Shown: positions 8,993-17,483 of the stretch, in pieces
How positions within the stretch are numbered: position 1 is the first letter of the stretch
Layout of the letters: every line of letters begins with the position of its first letter
Origin: Sphingomonas sp. ID1715
GTDB taxonomy: Bacteria > Pseudomonadota > Alphaproteobacteria > Sphingomonadales > Sphingomonadaceae
Length of the DNA stretch: 64,000 nt
NCBI RefSeq assembly: GCF_013044515.1
Contig: NZ_JABEPR010000002.1
Coordinates: forward strand, 558,001-622,000
Direction: 5' to 3'
Program-made: the position numbers and the translations under genes
Notes under the pieces: model-generated
Seen by the model: only the letters and a program-made list of their open reading frames with translations
Database searches by the model: none
Told to the model about the DNA's origin: nothing

Positions 8993-9566
8993 GGAGCCTG
9001 GCGAGATGCGCGGCACTAGATGCCGCAATAGCGGCGGTCTTCCGAATCTTGTCCGGAACAGTCGGCAGGTCCTTGAAGTCGATCTTGCCCATGGCTTCGC
9101 CCACCCAATAGGTCGCGGCAGCGGCAGGAACGGTGAAGCCGACGTCATTCAGCGCTTGGATCACCGTGGCGGTGACATGATGCGCGCCATCTTCATTGCC
9201 GACGACGCCGACCAGCGCGACCTTGCCGTAAGCCGGAGTCCGTCCCTGGTCGTCCGTTTCCCTCAGAAACGCATCCATCCGCTCCAACACCCGCTTCGCG
9301 ACGCTGGACATCTGGCCGAGCCAAATGGGCGTGCCAAAGATCAGGATGTCGGCGGCAATGATCTTGGCGCGAATGGCCGGCCAGGCGTCGCCGGCGCCTT
9401 CATCCGAGCTGACGCCCGGCTTCACGTCATGCCCAGCGACGCGAATGGTCTCGGAGAGCTGCACGTCATGGCTCTCCAATTCGCCGGCAATCAGCGCGAT
9501 CATCTTGTCGGTAGACGAGTCACCCTCGGCCTTAAGGGAGCAGTTAAGCGCGAGAGCCCTTGGCAT
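8955..9566 (-). CDS. Flavodoxin-like NAD(P)H-dependent FMN reductase
   Basis: 203 aa with a Rossmann-like flavodoxin fold. An N-terminal strand plus phosphate loop (ALALNCSLKAEGDSSTDK), the FMN-binding FGTPIWLGQMSSVAKRVLERMD helix and the VALVGVVGNEDGAHH strand match NADPH-dependent FMN reductases of the WrbA/flavodoxin_2 type. Cytosolic. It is the last gene of the minus-strand operon headed by the LexA-controlled radical SAM gene, 32 bases after DUF3297. It may supply electrons, but that is inference. Its 3' end overlaps the end of the GH13 gene by 38 bases, tail to tail. Confidence 0.85.
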   Translation of the reverse strand: MPRALALNCSLKAEGDSSTDKMIALIAGELESHDVQLSETIRVAGHDVKPGVSSDEGAGDAWPAIRAKIIAADILIFGTPIWLGQMSSVAKRVLERMDAFLRETDDQGRTPAYGKVALVGVVGNEDGAHHVTATVIQALNDVGFTVPAAAATYWVGEAMGKIDFKDLPTVPDKIRKTAAIAASSAAHLARLLKSEAYPGAGAS

Positions 9567-9598
9567 GGCCTGCAGACGCGCACGCCCCCCGGGAGTTC

Positions 9599-9868
9599 CT
9601 AACCCTGATCAGATTCCTCATTCTCTTCGGCGGCAGTGAGATAATAGGGCTCCACCTCGCCGGTCAGCTTGATCGTGAGGGGACGGCCGCGGCGATCAAC
9701 CTTCTTGCCCAGCGCCACCCGCACCCAGCCCTCGGACACGGAATATTCCTCGACATCGCTCCGCTCGCTGCCCTTGAAGCGGATGCCGATGCCGCGACTG
9801 AGCACGTCCTGGCTGAAGTGCGGGCTGCGCGGGTCGTTCGAAAGGCGATCGGGAGGTGTGTCGGTCAT
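9599..9868 (-). CDS. DUF3297 family protein
   Basis: 89 aa. Recognised by MTDTPPDRLSNDPRSPHF, followed by GIGIRFKGxER, VEEYSVSEGWVRV and a Gly/Pro-rich basic strand ending VEPYY. The family is small, cytosolic, widespread in proteobacteria and of unknown function. It sits between the UdgX fusion gene (15 bases upstream) and the flavodoxin gene on the same strand, so it is probably part of the SOS-controlled transcript. Confidence 0.85.
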   Translation of the reverse strand: MTDTPPDRLSNDPRSPHFSQDVLSRGIGIRFKGSERSDVEEYSVSEGWVRVALGKKVDRRGRPLTIKLTGEVEPYYLTAAEENEESDQG

Positions 9869-9883
9869 GGCGGCCCCTTAGCG

Positions 9884-11275
9884 TCAGGCCGCCAGCGCCG
9901 CAACGCGAGCATTGGCGGTCTGCAAATCCTCGACGAAGCGGCCGAACTCATCTTCCGCCTGCGCCTTGTCCTGCAGGCGCAACAAATAGCTTGGGTGGAT
10001 CGTCACCCAGCACTCGCCCCCGTCCGCGAGCTTCAGCGGCCGGCCGCGCGTGCCCGATATGGTCACCACCTTGCCGAGCAGCGATCGCGCTGCAGTGGCG
10101 CCGAGCGCAACCGTCACCGGCGGACGGATCAGCACCCGCTCCTGATCGATCCACCAGCGGCAGGCATCGATCTCGGGTCCCTGGGGTTTTGAATGGATGC
10201 GGCGCTTCCCCCGCTGCTCGAACTTGAAATGCTTGACGGCATTGGTGACGTAAGTGGTCGCGCGGTCGACGCCCGCCTGCGCCAGCGCCTTGTCCAGCAC
10301 CTGGCCGGCCGGACCGACAAAGGGCTTGCCGGCCAGATCTTCCTGGTCGCCAGGCTGCTCGCCGACCAGCATCAGCCGCGCCGTCACATCGCCTTCGCCG
10401 AACACGGTCTGGGTCGCGCATTTGTAGAGATGGCAGCGGGTGCAGGCGGCCGCTTCGTCACGCAGCGCCTTCCAGGCGACGCGGCTGTTGCCGCCGACAT
10501 CCGCCCGCGCCGTCTCGATCATCTTCGCCTCCCGTGCCTGCGCGCCTGCGATCAACTGCGGGACCAACGCCGTCTCGGGCATGTTTTTCCAATATTTGCG
10601 CGGCATCTCCTTCAGCATCGCGCCGATTTTCAGGCGCGCCGGGTTGAAGATCGAGCCGTAATAGGTGCGCCACACCTCCTCGATCGGATCGCCGGCCGGC
10701 GCATCGGCCTTGGTCGCACCCGGACTTTCGGTCAGCGTCGCGCCGTCCCAATGGATCGACAGCTCGGGCGTCAGGATCGACCAGTGCATCGACGCGAAGC
10801 GTCGGACGAAAAAGCCAGCGTTTAGGCGCACGATATGATGCTCGGGCTCGAACCAGGCGATAAAGCGCGGCCCGTCCTCCGTCTCCACCTCCCGAAAGCG
10901 GACGAAGGCACGCATCTTGTGCATGTCGCGCCGCACGTCCTTCGCCATTTCCTCGAGGCGCCGGAGCAGCGGGTCGGCACGGTCCGCCATCGCACCGGGC
11001 TGCTCGCGCAGCCGTAACAGCATACGGTAGAGCAAAGCGAAGCGCTCCGGATCAGAATGCGCGACGACGCTTTGCGCCAGTTCGACGAACGGCCGCGGCA
11101 CGCTGAACGCGCCCGCCGCGGCATCGGGAACAGCCTCATCTCCGAACAAATCGCCTGCGCGCTCACCGACCTGCCACACGACCTGGTCGGCGGGCACGCG
11201 CGCGCCGGCCAATGCCCGTGCCGCGGTGCGCCAGCCGTCGAAATCGTCCTCGGAAGCGAGCTGCGCGACCCTCAC
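9884..11275 (-). CDS. UdgX-type uracil-DNA binding/glycosylase fused to TIGR03915-like domain
   Basis: 463 aa. Residues 1 to about 245 match the 'probable DNA metabolism' N-terminal domain (TIGR03915/DUF4130-type). Residues 270-463 form a family-4-like uracil-DNA glycosylase with a Cys cluster (C278, C281, C286, C372) suggesting a 4Fe-4S site, motif A GEQPGDQED (305-313) and HPSYLLR (427-433). The loop KRRIHSKP carries H361, equivalent to the UdgX histidine that forms a covalent bond with abasic DNA after uracil excision in Mycobacterium. The GTG start overlaps the hemerythrin stop (GTGA), giving tight translational coupling. Confidence 0.9.
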   Translation of the reverse strand: MRVAQLASEDDFDGWRTAARALAGARVPADQVVWQVGERAGDLFGDEAVPDAAAGAFSVPRPFVELAQSVVAHSDPERFALLYRMLLRLREQPGAMADRADPLLRRLEEMAKDVRRDMHKMRAFVRFREVETEDGPRFIAWFEPEHHIVRLNAGFFVRRFASMHWSILTPELSIHWDGATLTESPGATKADAPAGDPIEEVWRTYYGSIFNPARLKIGAMLKEMPRKYWKNMPETALVPQLIAGAQAREAKMIETARADVGGNSRVAWKALRDEAAACTRCHLYKCATQTVFGEGDVTARLMLVGEQPGDQEDLAGKPFVGPAGQVLDKALAQAGVDRATTYVTNAVKHFKFEQRGKRRIHSKPQGPEIDACRWWIDQERVLIRPPVTVALGATAARSLLGKVVTISGTRGRPLKLADGGECWVTIHPSYLLRLQDKAQAEDEFGRFVEDLQTANARVAALAA

Positions 11276-11745
11276 TCGCGCTCGTCGCTCCCGGGGGGAC
11301 TGGCCTTGGCGTTTTCCAGCTCGGCCGGCTTCCGATTTTCGTAAACCTTAGCCAGCTCCCGCTCCTTGGCGTCCGAAAGCACCTCGTCGGCGGCAGGGAA
11401 CATCTCTTCCTCCTCCTCGTCGATGTGATGCTCGTAGCGGTGGCGCAATTTGGCGAACTTCTCCTCCCATTCAGCCGACGCGGGATCGACGCCCATCATT
11501 TCACCGAGCAGATCGTCGACTTCCTTATGCTCCGACACCGAATGGCGTGCATCGTCGCGCAGCTCGGGCTTGGCGAGCATGGTCGCGTAGAGCGATTCCT
11601 CCTCAGCGGCGGCGTGGGATTGCAGCTCTAACCTGAGGGCCTCGAACAGCTTCGCGCGGTTCTCGCCCGCGGCCAGGCGCTTCATCATGTCCCGCTGCTT
11701 GTCGTGATCCTGCTTCAGTTTCGCGTAGATGTCCTCGCCGGCCAT
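11272..11745 (-). CDS. Hemerythrin HHE-domain protein
   Basis: 157 aa; ATG at 11745 with AAGGAGGACTGC upstream, which excludes a longer unlikely N-terminal extension. A four-helix hemerythrin HHE domain supplies the di-iron ligands: QDHDKQR near residue 13, LQSHAAAEEESLY near 48, SEHKEVDDLL near 77 and RHRYEHHIDEEEEEMFP around 105. HHE proteins bind O2 or handle iron and reactive oxygen or nitrogen species. The gene is inserted between two well-known partners (radical SAM and UdgX proteins) and overlaps the UdgX start by four bases, so it is very probably co-translated with a DNA-repair enzyme. Confidence 0.88.
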   Translation of the reverse strand: MAGEDIYAKLKQDHDKQRDMMKRLAAGENRAKLFEALRLELQSHAAAEEESLYATMLAKPELRDDARHSVSEHKEVDDLLGEMMGVDPASAEWEEKFAKLRHRYEHHIDEEEEEMFPAADEVLSDAKERELAKVYENRKPAELENAKASPPGSDERE

Positions 11746-11789
11746 GCAGTCCTCCTTGTGCGTGCCGAACGGATGAGCAGGCGTAACGT

Positions 11790-13028
11790 TCAGGCGAACA
11801 GCTCCAGCTGTTCCCGCTTGGGCGCGACCAGCGGCTTCAGCTCGGCGCGATCCGCCAGCACTACCGGTCGCCAATCTTCGGCCACGATAAACGGGCGTAG
11901 TTTCGCCACTGAAACCGTCAGCCGCGCCACATCGTCGAGCCGCAGCCGACGCCAACGGCGGCTGGTCAGGATGGCGTTCACAGCCTTCAGGCCCAGACCG
12001 GGCACACGCAGCAGCAGCTCCTTGGTCGCCCGGTTCACATCGACTGGAAAACTGTCGCGGTGCTTGAGTGCCCAGGCGAGCTTCGGATCGATGTCGAGCG
12101 GCAGCATGCCCGTCTGGTTCGCAGCGGCCACCACCTCCTGCGGCTGGAAGCCGTAAAAGCGCATCAGCCAGTCCGATTGGTAGAGGCGATGTTCGCGCAT
12201 CAGCGGCGGCCGCTGCAGCGGCAGCACGGTACTGGCGTCGGGAATGGGGCTGAACGCCGAATAATAGACGCGTCGCAGCTTGTATCTGCCGTACAGCGAC
12301 GAGGCGCGGAGCACGATGTCGCCATCAGTCGCGCTGTCAGCACCCACGATCATCTGGGTCGACTGGCCGGCCGGCGCGACCTTGGGCGCATGCTTGTATT
12401 TCTTGGCTTCGGTCGCGTCATCGATCGCGCGCTTCACATCCGCCATCGCGCCTTCGATGCGCGCTCCATCCTTTTCGGGCGCCAGGCGCTTCAACCCGCG
12501 TTCGGTCGGCAGCTCGATGTTGATCGACACGCGGTCGGCATAAACGCCGGCGAGCCGCATCAGCTCGGGATCGGCGTCCGGAATGGTCTTCAGGTGGATG
12601 TAACCGCGAAAGTCATGATCCTCGCGCAGGCTGCGCGCGACTTCGACAATCTGCTCCATCGTGTAATTGGAGCTGCGAATGATACCGGAGGACAGGAACA
12701 GGCCCTCGATATAGTTGCGCTTGTAGAAGGCCAGGGTGAGGTCGACCACTTCCTTCGCCGTGAACCGCGCCCGGCGCACGTTCGAGCTCTTGCGATTGAT
12801 GCAATAATGGCAGTCGAAGATGCAGCTGTTGGTCAGCAGAATCTTGAGCAGCGATATACAGCGCCCGTCCGGCGCATAGGCGTGACATATGCCCATGCCT
12901 TCCGTCGAGCCGATGCCCTTGCCGCCGCGGCTATCGCGCTTGACCGTCCCCGAGGATGCACAGGAAGCATCGTACTTCGCCGCGTCCGCGAGGATCTCGA
13001 GCTTCTGCCGAACGTCGAGCTGCGCCAT
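11790..13028 (-). CDS. Putative DNA modification/repair radical SAM protein (TIGR03916-like)
   Basis: 412 aa from the ATG at 13028. The radical SAM cluster motif CIFDCHYC is at residues 69-76, following the family-typical N-terminus QKLEILADAAKYDASCASSG and GICHAYAPDGRC. A helix-hairpin-helix-like segment near residue 345 (LLRVPGLGLKAVNAIL) suggests DNA contact. The family is a frequent neighbour of UdgX/TIGR03915 proteins; its reaction is not known. A longer GTG start at 13055 would run through the promoter and LexA box and has no ribosome site. ATG 13028 coincides with the predicted transcription start, giving a leaderless mRNA. Confidence 0.9.
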   Translation of the reverse strand: MAQLDVRQKLEILADAAKYDASCASSGTVKRDSRGGKGIGSTEGMGICHAYAPDGRCISLLKILLTNSCIFDCHYCINRKSSNVRRARFTAKEVVDLTLAFYKRNYIEGLFLSSGIIRSSNYTMEQIVEVARSLREDHDFRGYIHLKTIPDADPELMRLAGVYADRVSINIELPTERGLKRLAPEKDGARIEGAMADVKRAIDDATEAKKYKHAPKVAPAGQSTQMIVGADSATDGDIVLRASSLYGRYKLRRVYYSAFSPIPDASTVLPLQRPPLMREHRLYQSDWLMRFYGFQPQEVVAAANQTGMLPLDIDPKLAWALKHRDSFPVDVNRATKELLLRVPGLGLKAVNAILTSRRWRRLRLDDVARLTVSVAKLRPFIVAEDWRPVVLADRAELKPLVAPKREQLELFA

Positions 13029-13063
13029 CCGTTCGATATATGTTCCAAAACTCACATTTTCAA
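13028..13063 (-). promoter_or_regulatory. LexA-box promoter of the radical SAM/UdgX operon
   Basis: On the minus strand: -35 TTGAAA (13063-13058), a 17-base spacer, and -10 TATATC (13040-13035). The alphaproteobacterial SOS box GTTC-N7-GTTC occupies 13031-13045, so the -10 hexamer falls inside the operator spacer and bound LexA would block polymerase. The expected start site, seven bases after the -10, is the A of the ATG at 13028. No second box with this spacing was noticed elsewhere in the window. Confidence 0.75.
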
Positions 13064-13143
13064 ATGGATGTTTCGCCGGGAAAGAATCTAGTGGATTTGG
13101 CTAGGCTCTGACGCCACTGATGCAAGTACGCAACAGTTCGCGG

Positions 13144-13161
13144 CAAACCGTACGCGGTTTG
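13144..13161. promoter_or_regulatory. Palindrome upstream of the putative small RNA promoter
   Basis: CAAACCG-TACG-CGGTTTG, a perfect 7-bp inverted repeat 11 bases upstream of the TTGACG -35 hexamer at 13173. It could be an operator. No protein can be assigned. Confidence 0.35.
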
Positions 13162-13207
13162 TCCCATGCAGGTTGACGTACGCAAAAACCGATCATATAT
13201 CGCGCCG

Positions 13208-13277
13208 CAGGCACTGCCTGTTAGGTTCACCGTATGGGGGCCGACTTAAAAGCCGGGGTCTAAGCCTCGGCTTTTTT
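13208..13277 (+). ncRNA. Candidate small RNA with own promoter and terminator
   Basis: A sigma-70-type promoter is at 13173-13201 (TTGACG, 17-base spacer, TATATC). The predicted start is near 13208 and the transcript would run about 70 bases to a strong intrinsic terminator. The terminator has a 10-bp stem (13249-13258 with 13265-13274, one G-U pair) and ends in six T residues (13272-13277). A 5' hairpin (CAGGC-ACT-GCCTG) is present. No open reading frame of useful length lies inside. The 3' end is antisense to the last codons of the DUF3800 gene. No known RNA family was recognised. Confidence 0.45.
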
Positions 13278-14090
13278 GGTTTGTACGGGGTCGAAGCAAT
13301 AGTACTTTACTCCCATAGCCTTGATGAGGGCGGCGTCGCCACCAAGCGCGAAATCCATAACACGCTGCCCGTCCCTGATCTCGCGCCAGATGTCGAACTT
13401 CTTGTCGTACTTTCCGCGAGCGAGGGCGTAGATGTAGCTATCGGCAATCTGCAGCAAGGGATTGGCCTTCGGCTTATATTCGATAGTCGTTAAAACCGAG
13501 GCAAAAACTTCTTGCGATAGAGGCTCGTACTTCCCCGAGTTCTCCTTGTTGAACGCCAAGCCATTCGCCTTCAAATTGTCGAAGTACCCAACGACAGTAG
13601 CATTCAACGACGGATCGCTTTCGAAGATAATCCTTAATTTTCGATCTTGCGTCCGCGCAAACTTAACTGCGCGTTCCACAGCGATGTCGAACGCGCTGCG
13701 GCAGAGAAGCCAACGATCATTCCCATGCTTCTCGAGATAGCCGCGAGCGATATACCCAGGGCGATCAATGATGCAGGCCAGCCCGATGGCGGGTACGGTA
13801 GAAAGGAAATCTCGATATTCAGACCAAAACTGTGAACGCTGCTTCTGTGACGCTCGCCCAAGCCACGCGAACCGCTTGGTCTCACTCAACATATCTGTAA
13901 TGTGGAATGGATCGTGGACTGCCCACTGGTCCGCGATATCTTGACGCAGCTGTTTAGCGTGGCCCTCGTCTTCGCGTTTTATCAAATAACCACCGAAGCC
14001 GAACCAATCCCGACCGGCGCGGCTCTGGTCTGATTTCTTGTCAGGATGACGGTTGCCGGTCTCATCCATGTAGAAGGTTAGTTCGGCCAT
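13260..14090 (-). CDS. DUF3800 domain-containing protein
   Basis: 276 aa. Starts MAELTFYMDETGNRHP, the acidic DE(S/T)G motif typical of DUF3800, a family with a predicted RNase H-like fold. Further acidic residues appear in IIFESDPS and LLQIADSYIYALARG. The family is common in mobile and defence-associated loci and its activity is not established. ATG at 14090 was chosen because the longer start at 14114 lacks homology. Base composition is visibly less GC-rich than the neighbours, suggesting acquisition. It lies 61 bases downstream of gmk on the same strand; its stop is inside the terminator hairpin at 13249-13277. Confidence 0.8.
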   Translation of the reverse strand: MAELTFYMDETGNRHPDKKSDQSRAGRDWFGFGGYLIKREDEGHAKQLRQDIADQWAVHDPFHITDMLSETKRFAWLGRASQKQRSQFWSEYRDFLSTVPAIGLACIIDRPGYIARGYLEKHGNDRWLLCRSAFDIAVERAVKFARTQDRKLRIIFESDPSLNATVVGYFDNLKANGLAFNKENSGKYEPLSQEVFASVLTTIEYKPKANPLLQIADSYIYALARGKYDKKFDIWREIRDGQRVMDFALGGDAALIKAMGVKYYCFDPVQTKKAEA

Positions 14091-14151
14091 GCCGCACCAT
14101 ACCGCGAAACTCAACCTACGTAAGGCATGGCCAACGATAATGCCGTAGCGT

Positions 14152-14835
14152 TTACGCCGAACTCTCCGGCGTCATCAGCTTGCGGACGAAGCCGATCAGC
14201 CCGGTCTGGCGGCTGCGCTTCAGCCGTTCCGCTTCCAGGATGGTCTGCACCCGCCGGAAACAGGCATGGGCGTCGTCGTTGACGAGCACATAGTCATAGC
14301 CGTCCCAGTGTCCGATTTCGCTCGCGGCGCGGGCCATGCGCGCGGTGATGACCTCGTCGCTGTCCGTGGCGCGTGCGCGCAGGCGGCGCTCCAGTTCTTC
14401 CATCGAGGGTGGCAGGATGAACACGCGCACCACGTCCCCGCCGGCGAGCTGGTGCAGCTGCTGCGCGCCCTGCCAGTCGATATCGAACAGCACATCGTTG
14501 CCCGACGCCAAGATGTCGTCGACTGGCTGGGCCGGCGTGCCGTAGCGATGGCCGAAGACGTGCGCCCATTCGAGAAACTCGCCGGCCGCCACCATTTCCT
14601 TGAAGCGCGGCAGATCGACGAAATGGTAATCCACGCCGTCGCGCTCACCGGGACGGATGGGTCGCGTCGTGACCGAGACGGACATACGCAGCGTGCGGTC
14701 CGCCTCGAGCAGCATGCGGGAAATGGTGGATTTGCCCGCGCCCGAAGGTGAGGACAGCACGAACAAGACGCCGCGACGGCGGAATTTGTGCGGGTCGTCG
14801 GTGCGCGAGGCGGTCAGCGTAGTGGGGCGGAGCAC
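14152..14835 (-). CDS. gmk: Guanylate kinase
   Basis: 227 aa, GTG start. P-loop LSSPSGAGKST, GMP-binding VSVTTRPIRPGERDGVDYHF, and lid residues RRLRARATDSDEVI are all present. Converts GMP and ATP to GDP and ADP in the cytosol. Length is near the family norm of about 207-220, with roughly 20 extra N-terminal residues. It is the distal gene after hisBHAFE and a small membrane protein, 38 bases downstream of the latter. Confidence 0.97.
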   Translation of the reverse strand: MLRPTTLTASRTDDPHKFRRRGVLFVLSSPSGAGKSTISRMLLEADRTLRMSVSVTTRPIRPGERDGVDYHFVDLPRFKEMVAAGEFLEWAHVFGHRYGTPAQPVDDILASGNDVLFDIDWQGAQQLHQLAGGDVVRVFILPPSMEELERRLRARATDSDEVITARMARAASEIGHWDGYDYVLVNDDAHACFRRVQTILEAERLKRSRQTGLIGFVRKLMTPESSA

Positions 14836-14873
14836 GGTTGCGCTACTGACCGCTGCCCGCCCTCACGTCAAAT

Positions 14874-15062
14874 TCAGGCGCGATCGCGGCGGCGATCCAG
14901 CGCCTTCTTGGCGACATAGGCGCCGCCGAGCACCAGGCCGAGCGGCCCCATGCGCCGCAACGCGCCCGCCGCGAGCACACCGGTCAGCGCGCCCGCGCCG
15001 CCCTGGTTGTTTCGCTTGCCGATTTCGCGCCCCACCAGGGCGCCGATCACCTTGCCGATCAT
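14874..15062 (-). CDS. Small glycine-rich membrane-associated protein
   Basis: 62 aa. ATG is two bases past the hisE stop with GAGGAG upstream. Alternating Gly/Ala with small residues (GAGALTGVLAAGALRRMGPLGLVLGGAYVAKKAL) gives a short hydrophobic, glycine-zipper-like segment flanked by Arg/Lys. Tight spacing makes it the sixth gene of the his transcript. Function unknown; nothing links it biochemically to histidine synthesis. Confidence 0.65.
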   Translation of the reverse strand: MIGKVIGALVGREIGKRNNQGGAGALTGVLAAGALRRMGPLGLVLGGAYVAKKALDRRRDRA

Positions 15063-15063
15063 C

Positions 15064-15402
15064 TCAATCTCCTCGTTGCGGAGGCATAACGCCAGAGCGC
15101 GAGGCTTTCTCCGTCAGGCCAGAGACGCCTTCTCGGCGCTCGAGTTCGCTCAGCACCTCCTCGAAGCCGAGGCCTGCGCTTTCGAGCAGCACGGCGAGGT
15201 GGAAGATCAGGTCGGCAGCTTCCCCGGCCAAGCCCTCTCCCTTCATGGCGGCGATGACCGTCTCAACCGCTTCCTCGCCGACCTTTTGCGCGATCCGTTC
15301 CGGTCCGCGAGCAAGCAGGCGCGCGACGTAGGAGCTGTCGGGATCGCCGCCGCGGCGCGCACGGATCGTCTCCGACAGGCGCAGCAGCCGGTCCTCAGTC
15401 AT
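15064..15402 (-). CDS. hisE: Phosphoribosyl-ATP pyrophosphatase
   Basis: 112 aa from ATG at 15402, overlapping hisF by 8 bases. MazG-like all-alpha fold with the metal-binding signature [17 protein letters not shown], followed by [14 protein letters not shown]. Hydrolyses PR-ATP to PR-AMP, second step of histidine synthesis. Length is normal for a stand-alone HisE. A longer upstream frame inside hisF was rejected because it has no homology. Confidence 0.96.
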   Translation of the reverse strand: MTEDRLLRLSETIRARRGGDPDSSYVARLLARGPERIAQKVGEEAVETVIAAMKGEGLAGEAADLIFHLAVLLESAGLGFEEVLSELERREGVSGLTEKASRSGVMPPQRGD

Positions 15403-16162
15403 GACGCCGCACCGGAAAGCCGGCCGCACCCAGCGCGGCATGCGCCTCGGCGACCGTATGATGGCCGAAATGGAAGATCGAAGCGGCGAGCACGGCCGAG
15501 GCATGGCCATCCCGGACGCCCGCGACAAGATGCTCCAGCTCGCCGACGCCGCCGCTCGCCACGACCGGAATCTGGACGGCGTCCGCGATGGTGCGGGTCA
15601 GCGCGAGGTCATAGCCGCCCTGCGTACCGTCCCGGTCCATCGAGGTCACGAGCAGTTCGCCAGCGCCCAGCTCGGCCAGGCGCAGTGCATGCTCGACCGC
15701 GTCGATGCCCGTTTCCCGGCGTCCGCCATGGGTGAAGATCTCCCAGCGATTCCGGTCGACCGCGCGCGCGTCGATCGAGGCCACCACGCACTGGCTGCCG
15801 AAGCGATCCGCCATTTCGCCGACCAGCTCCGGCCGGGCGACGGCGGCCGAGTTGACCGCCACCTTGTCGGCGCCCGCCAGCAGCAGCGCGCGCGCATCCT
15901 CGACCGAACGCACGCCGCCACCCACCGTTAATGGCATGAAGCAGACCTCCGCCGTGCGCCGCACGACATCGACCATCGTGCCCCGCGCCTCATGGCTGGC
16001 GGTGATATCGAGGAAGCAGAGTTCGTCCGCCCCCGCCGCGTCATAGGCCTGTGCCTGCTCGACGGGGTCGCCTGCATCGGCGAGGTCGACGAAGTTCACG
16101 CCCTTCACCACTCGCCCGTTCGCAACATCGAGGCATGGGATGACCCGGATCCGGACGGTCAT
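15395..16162 (-). CDS. hisF: Imidazole glycerol phosphate synthase cyclase subunit
   Basis: 255 aa TIM barrel. N-terminal [20 protein letters not shown]-type motif (RIRVIPCLD), the second catalytic Asp in VASIDAR, and phosphate loops VGGGVRS and VASGGVG. Forms IGP and AICAR from PRFAR using ammonia channelled from HisH. The ATG overlaps the hisA stop by four bases. Confidence 0.98.
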   Translation of the reverse strand: MTVRIRVIPCLDVANGRVVKGVNFVDLADAGDPVEQAQAYDAAGADELCFLDITASHEARGTMVDVVRRTAEVCFMPLTVGGGVRSVEDARALLLAGADKVAVNSAAVARPELVGEMADRFGSQCVVASIDARAVDRNRWEIFTHGGRRETGIDAVEHALRLAELGAGELLVTSMDRDGTQGGYDLALTRTIADAVQIPVVASGGVGELEHLVAGVRDGHASAVLAASIFHFGHHTVAEAHAALGAAGFPVRRHD

Positions 16163-16887
16163 TTCGCCGCCTCTTGCAAGGCCTCTGCAAGGTCGAGCCG
16201 CCCGTCATAAATGGCGCGGCCGGTGATGACCCCTTCAATGCCGTGCCGGCCCTTCAACGCCGCGATATCACCGATCCCGGCCACACCGCCGCTGGCGATC
16301 ACCGGCAGCGATTGCGCTTCGGCAAGCGCGACCGTCGCGTCGACATTCACGCCGCGCAACATGCCGTCGCGGCCAACATCGGTGAACAGCAGCGCCGCCA
16401 CACCTGCATCCTCGAAGCGGCGGGCGAGATCGATCACGGGAACGTCCGACACATCCGCCCAGCCCTGGGTCGCGACCATCCCGTCCCTCGCATCGACCGC
16501 AACGACGATCCGGCCCGGAAAGTCGCGCGCGGCGTCGGTGACCAGCGCGGGATCGGTCAACGCCGCAGTGCCGATCACCGCCCGCACCACGCCGTAATCG
16601 AACCAGCGCTCGATGCTTTCCCGAGTCCGGATGCCGCCGCCCAGCTGGACGTTGCCGCGAAACGCGTGGACGATCCGCCGCACCGCGATGCCGTTGACGC
16701 TTTCTCCGGCGAAGGCCCCGTCGAGATCGACCACGTGCAGCCATTCGGCGCCCGCTGCCGCGAACCGCTCCGCCTGCGCCGCCGGATCATCGGCATAGAC
16801 CGTCGCGCGGTCCATATCGCCTTCGGCCAGGCGAACGACCTGCCCGTTCTTCAGGTCGATGGCGGGGAAGACGATCACGGCCGCCAC
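16159..16887 (-). CDS. hisA: ProFAR isomerase
   Basis: 242 aa TIM barrel, paralogous to HisF. Shows [14 protein letters not shown] with the catalytic Asp, [14 protein letters not shown] and the second catalytic region [12 protein letters not shown]. Isomerises ProFAR to PRFAR. Overlaps hisH by 13 bases upstream and hisF by four bases downstream, the normal hisHAF order. Confidence 0.98.
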   Translation of the reverse strand: MAAVIVFPAIDLKNGQVVRLAEGDMDRATVYADDPAAQAERFAAAGAEWLHVVDLDGAFAGESVNGIAVRRIVHAFRGNVQLGGGIRTRESIERWFDYGVVRAVIGTAALTDPALVTDAARDFPGRIVVAVDARDGMVATQGWADVSDVPVIDLARRFEDAGVAALLFTDVGRDGMLRGVNVDATVALAEAQSLPVIASGGVAGIGDIAALKGRHGIEGVITGRAIYDGRLDLAEALQEAAK

Positions 16888-17483
16888 TCCAGAAATCGCG
16901 ACAGAAGCTCCAGCCCGTAGCGCTGGCTCTTTTCAGGATGAAACTGCACGCCGGCCATGTTGTCGCGGCCGATCGCCGCGGTCACCGCACCACCATGATC
17001 GGTGTCGGCGAGCACGCCCTCGCCTTCATAAGCGAAGCTGTGCAGGAAATAGGCCTCGCCTTCGGCGATTAGCGGATGATCCGCGCGGGGACGCACATCG
17101 TTCCACCCCATGTGCGGCACTTTCAGTTCGGGCGAAACGGGCAGCTGCCGCACGCGGCCGTTCAGCCATCCGAGCCCCGCTGTGACGCCATGTTCTTCTC
17201 CGGCCTCGGCCATCAGCTGCATGCCGACACACACGCCGAGGAACGGGCGTCCCTTTGCAATCACAGCTTCGTTCAGCGCCTCGATCATGCCGGGCACGGA
17301 CGAGAGTGCGCGCATTGCCGCGCCGAATGCGCCGACCCCTGGCAGCACGATGCGATCGGCCGTGGTGATGCCGCTCGGCTCGGCGGTCACCGTGATTTGT
17401 CCGGCTCCCGCCGCTCGTAGAGCGTTGTGCACCGAGAACAGATTGCCGGCGCCGTAATCGACGAGCGTGACCGTTTCAGCCAC
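16875..17483 (-). CDS. hisH: Imidazole glycerol phosphate synthase glutaminase subunit
   Basis: 202 aa, class I glutamine amidotransferase. Nucleophile in [10 protein letters not shown], and the His/Glu pair in [10 protein letters not shown]. The GTG at 17483 was chosen: it overlaps the hisB stop by eight bases and leaves the family-typical N-terminus ([10 protein letters not shown]) a few residues in. The longer ATG start at 17513 would lie deep in hisB. It supplies ammonia to HisF. Confidence 0.96.
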   Translation of the reverse strand: MAETVTLVDYGAGNLFSVHNALRAAGAGQITVTAEPSGITTADRIVLPGVGAFGAAMRALSSVPGMIEALNEAVIAKGRPFLGVCVGMQLMAEAGEEHGVTAGLGWLNGRVRQLPVSPELKVPHMGWNDVRPRADHPLIAEGEAYFLHSFAYEGEGVLADTDHGGAVTAAIGRDNMAGVQFHPEKSQRYGLELLSRFLEWRP

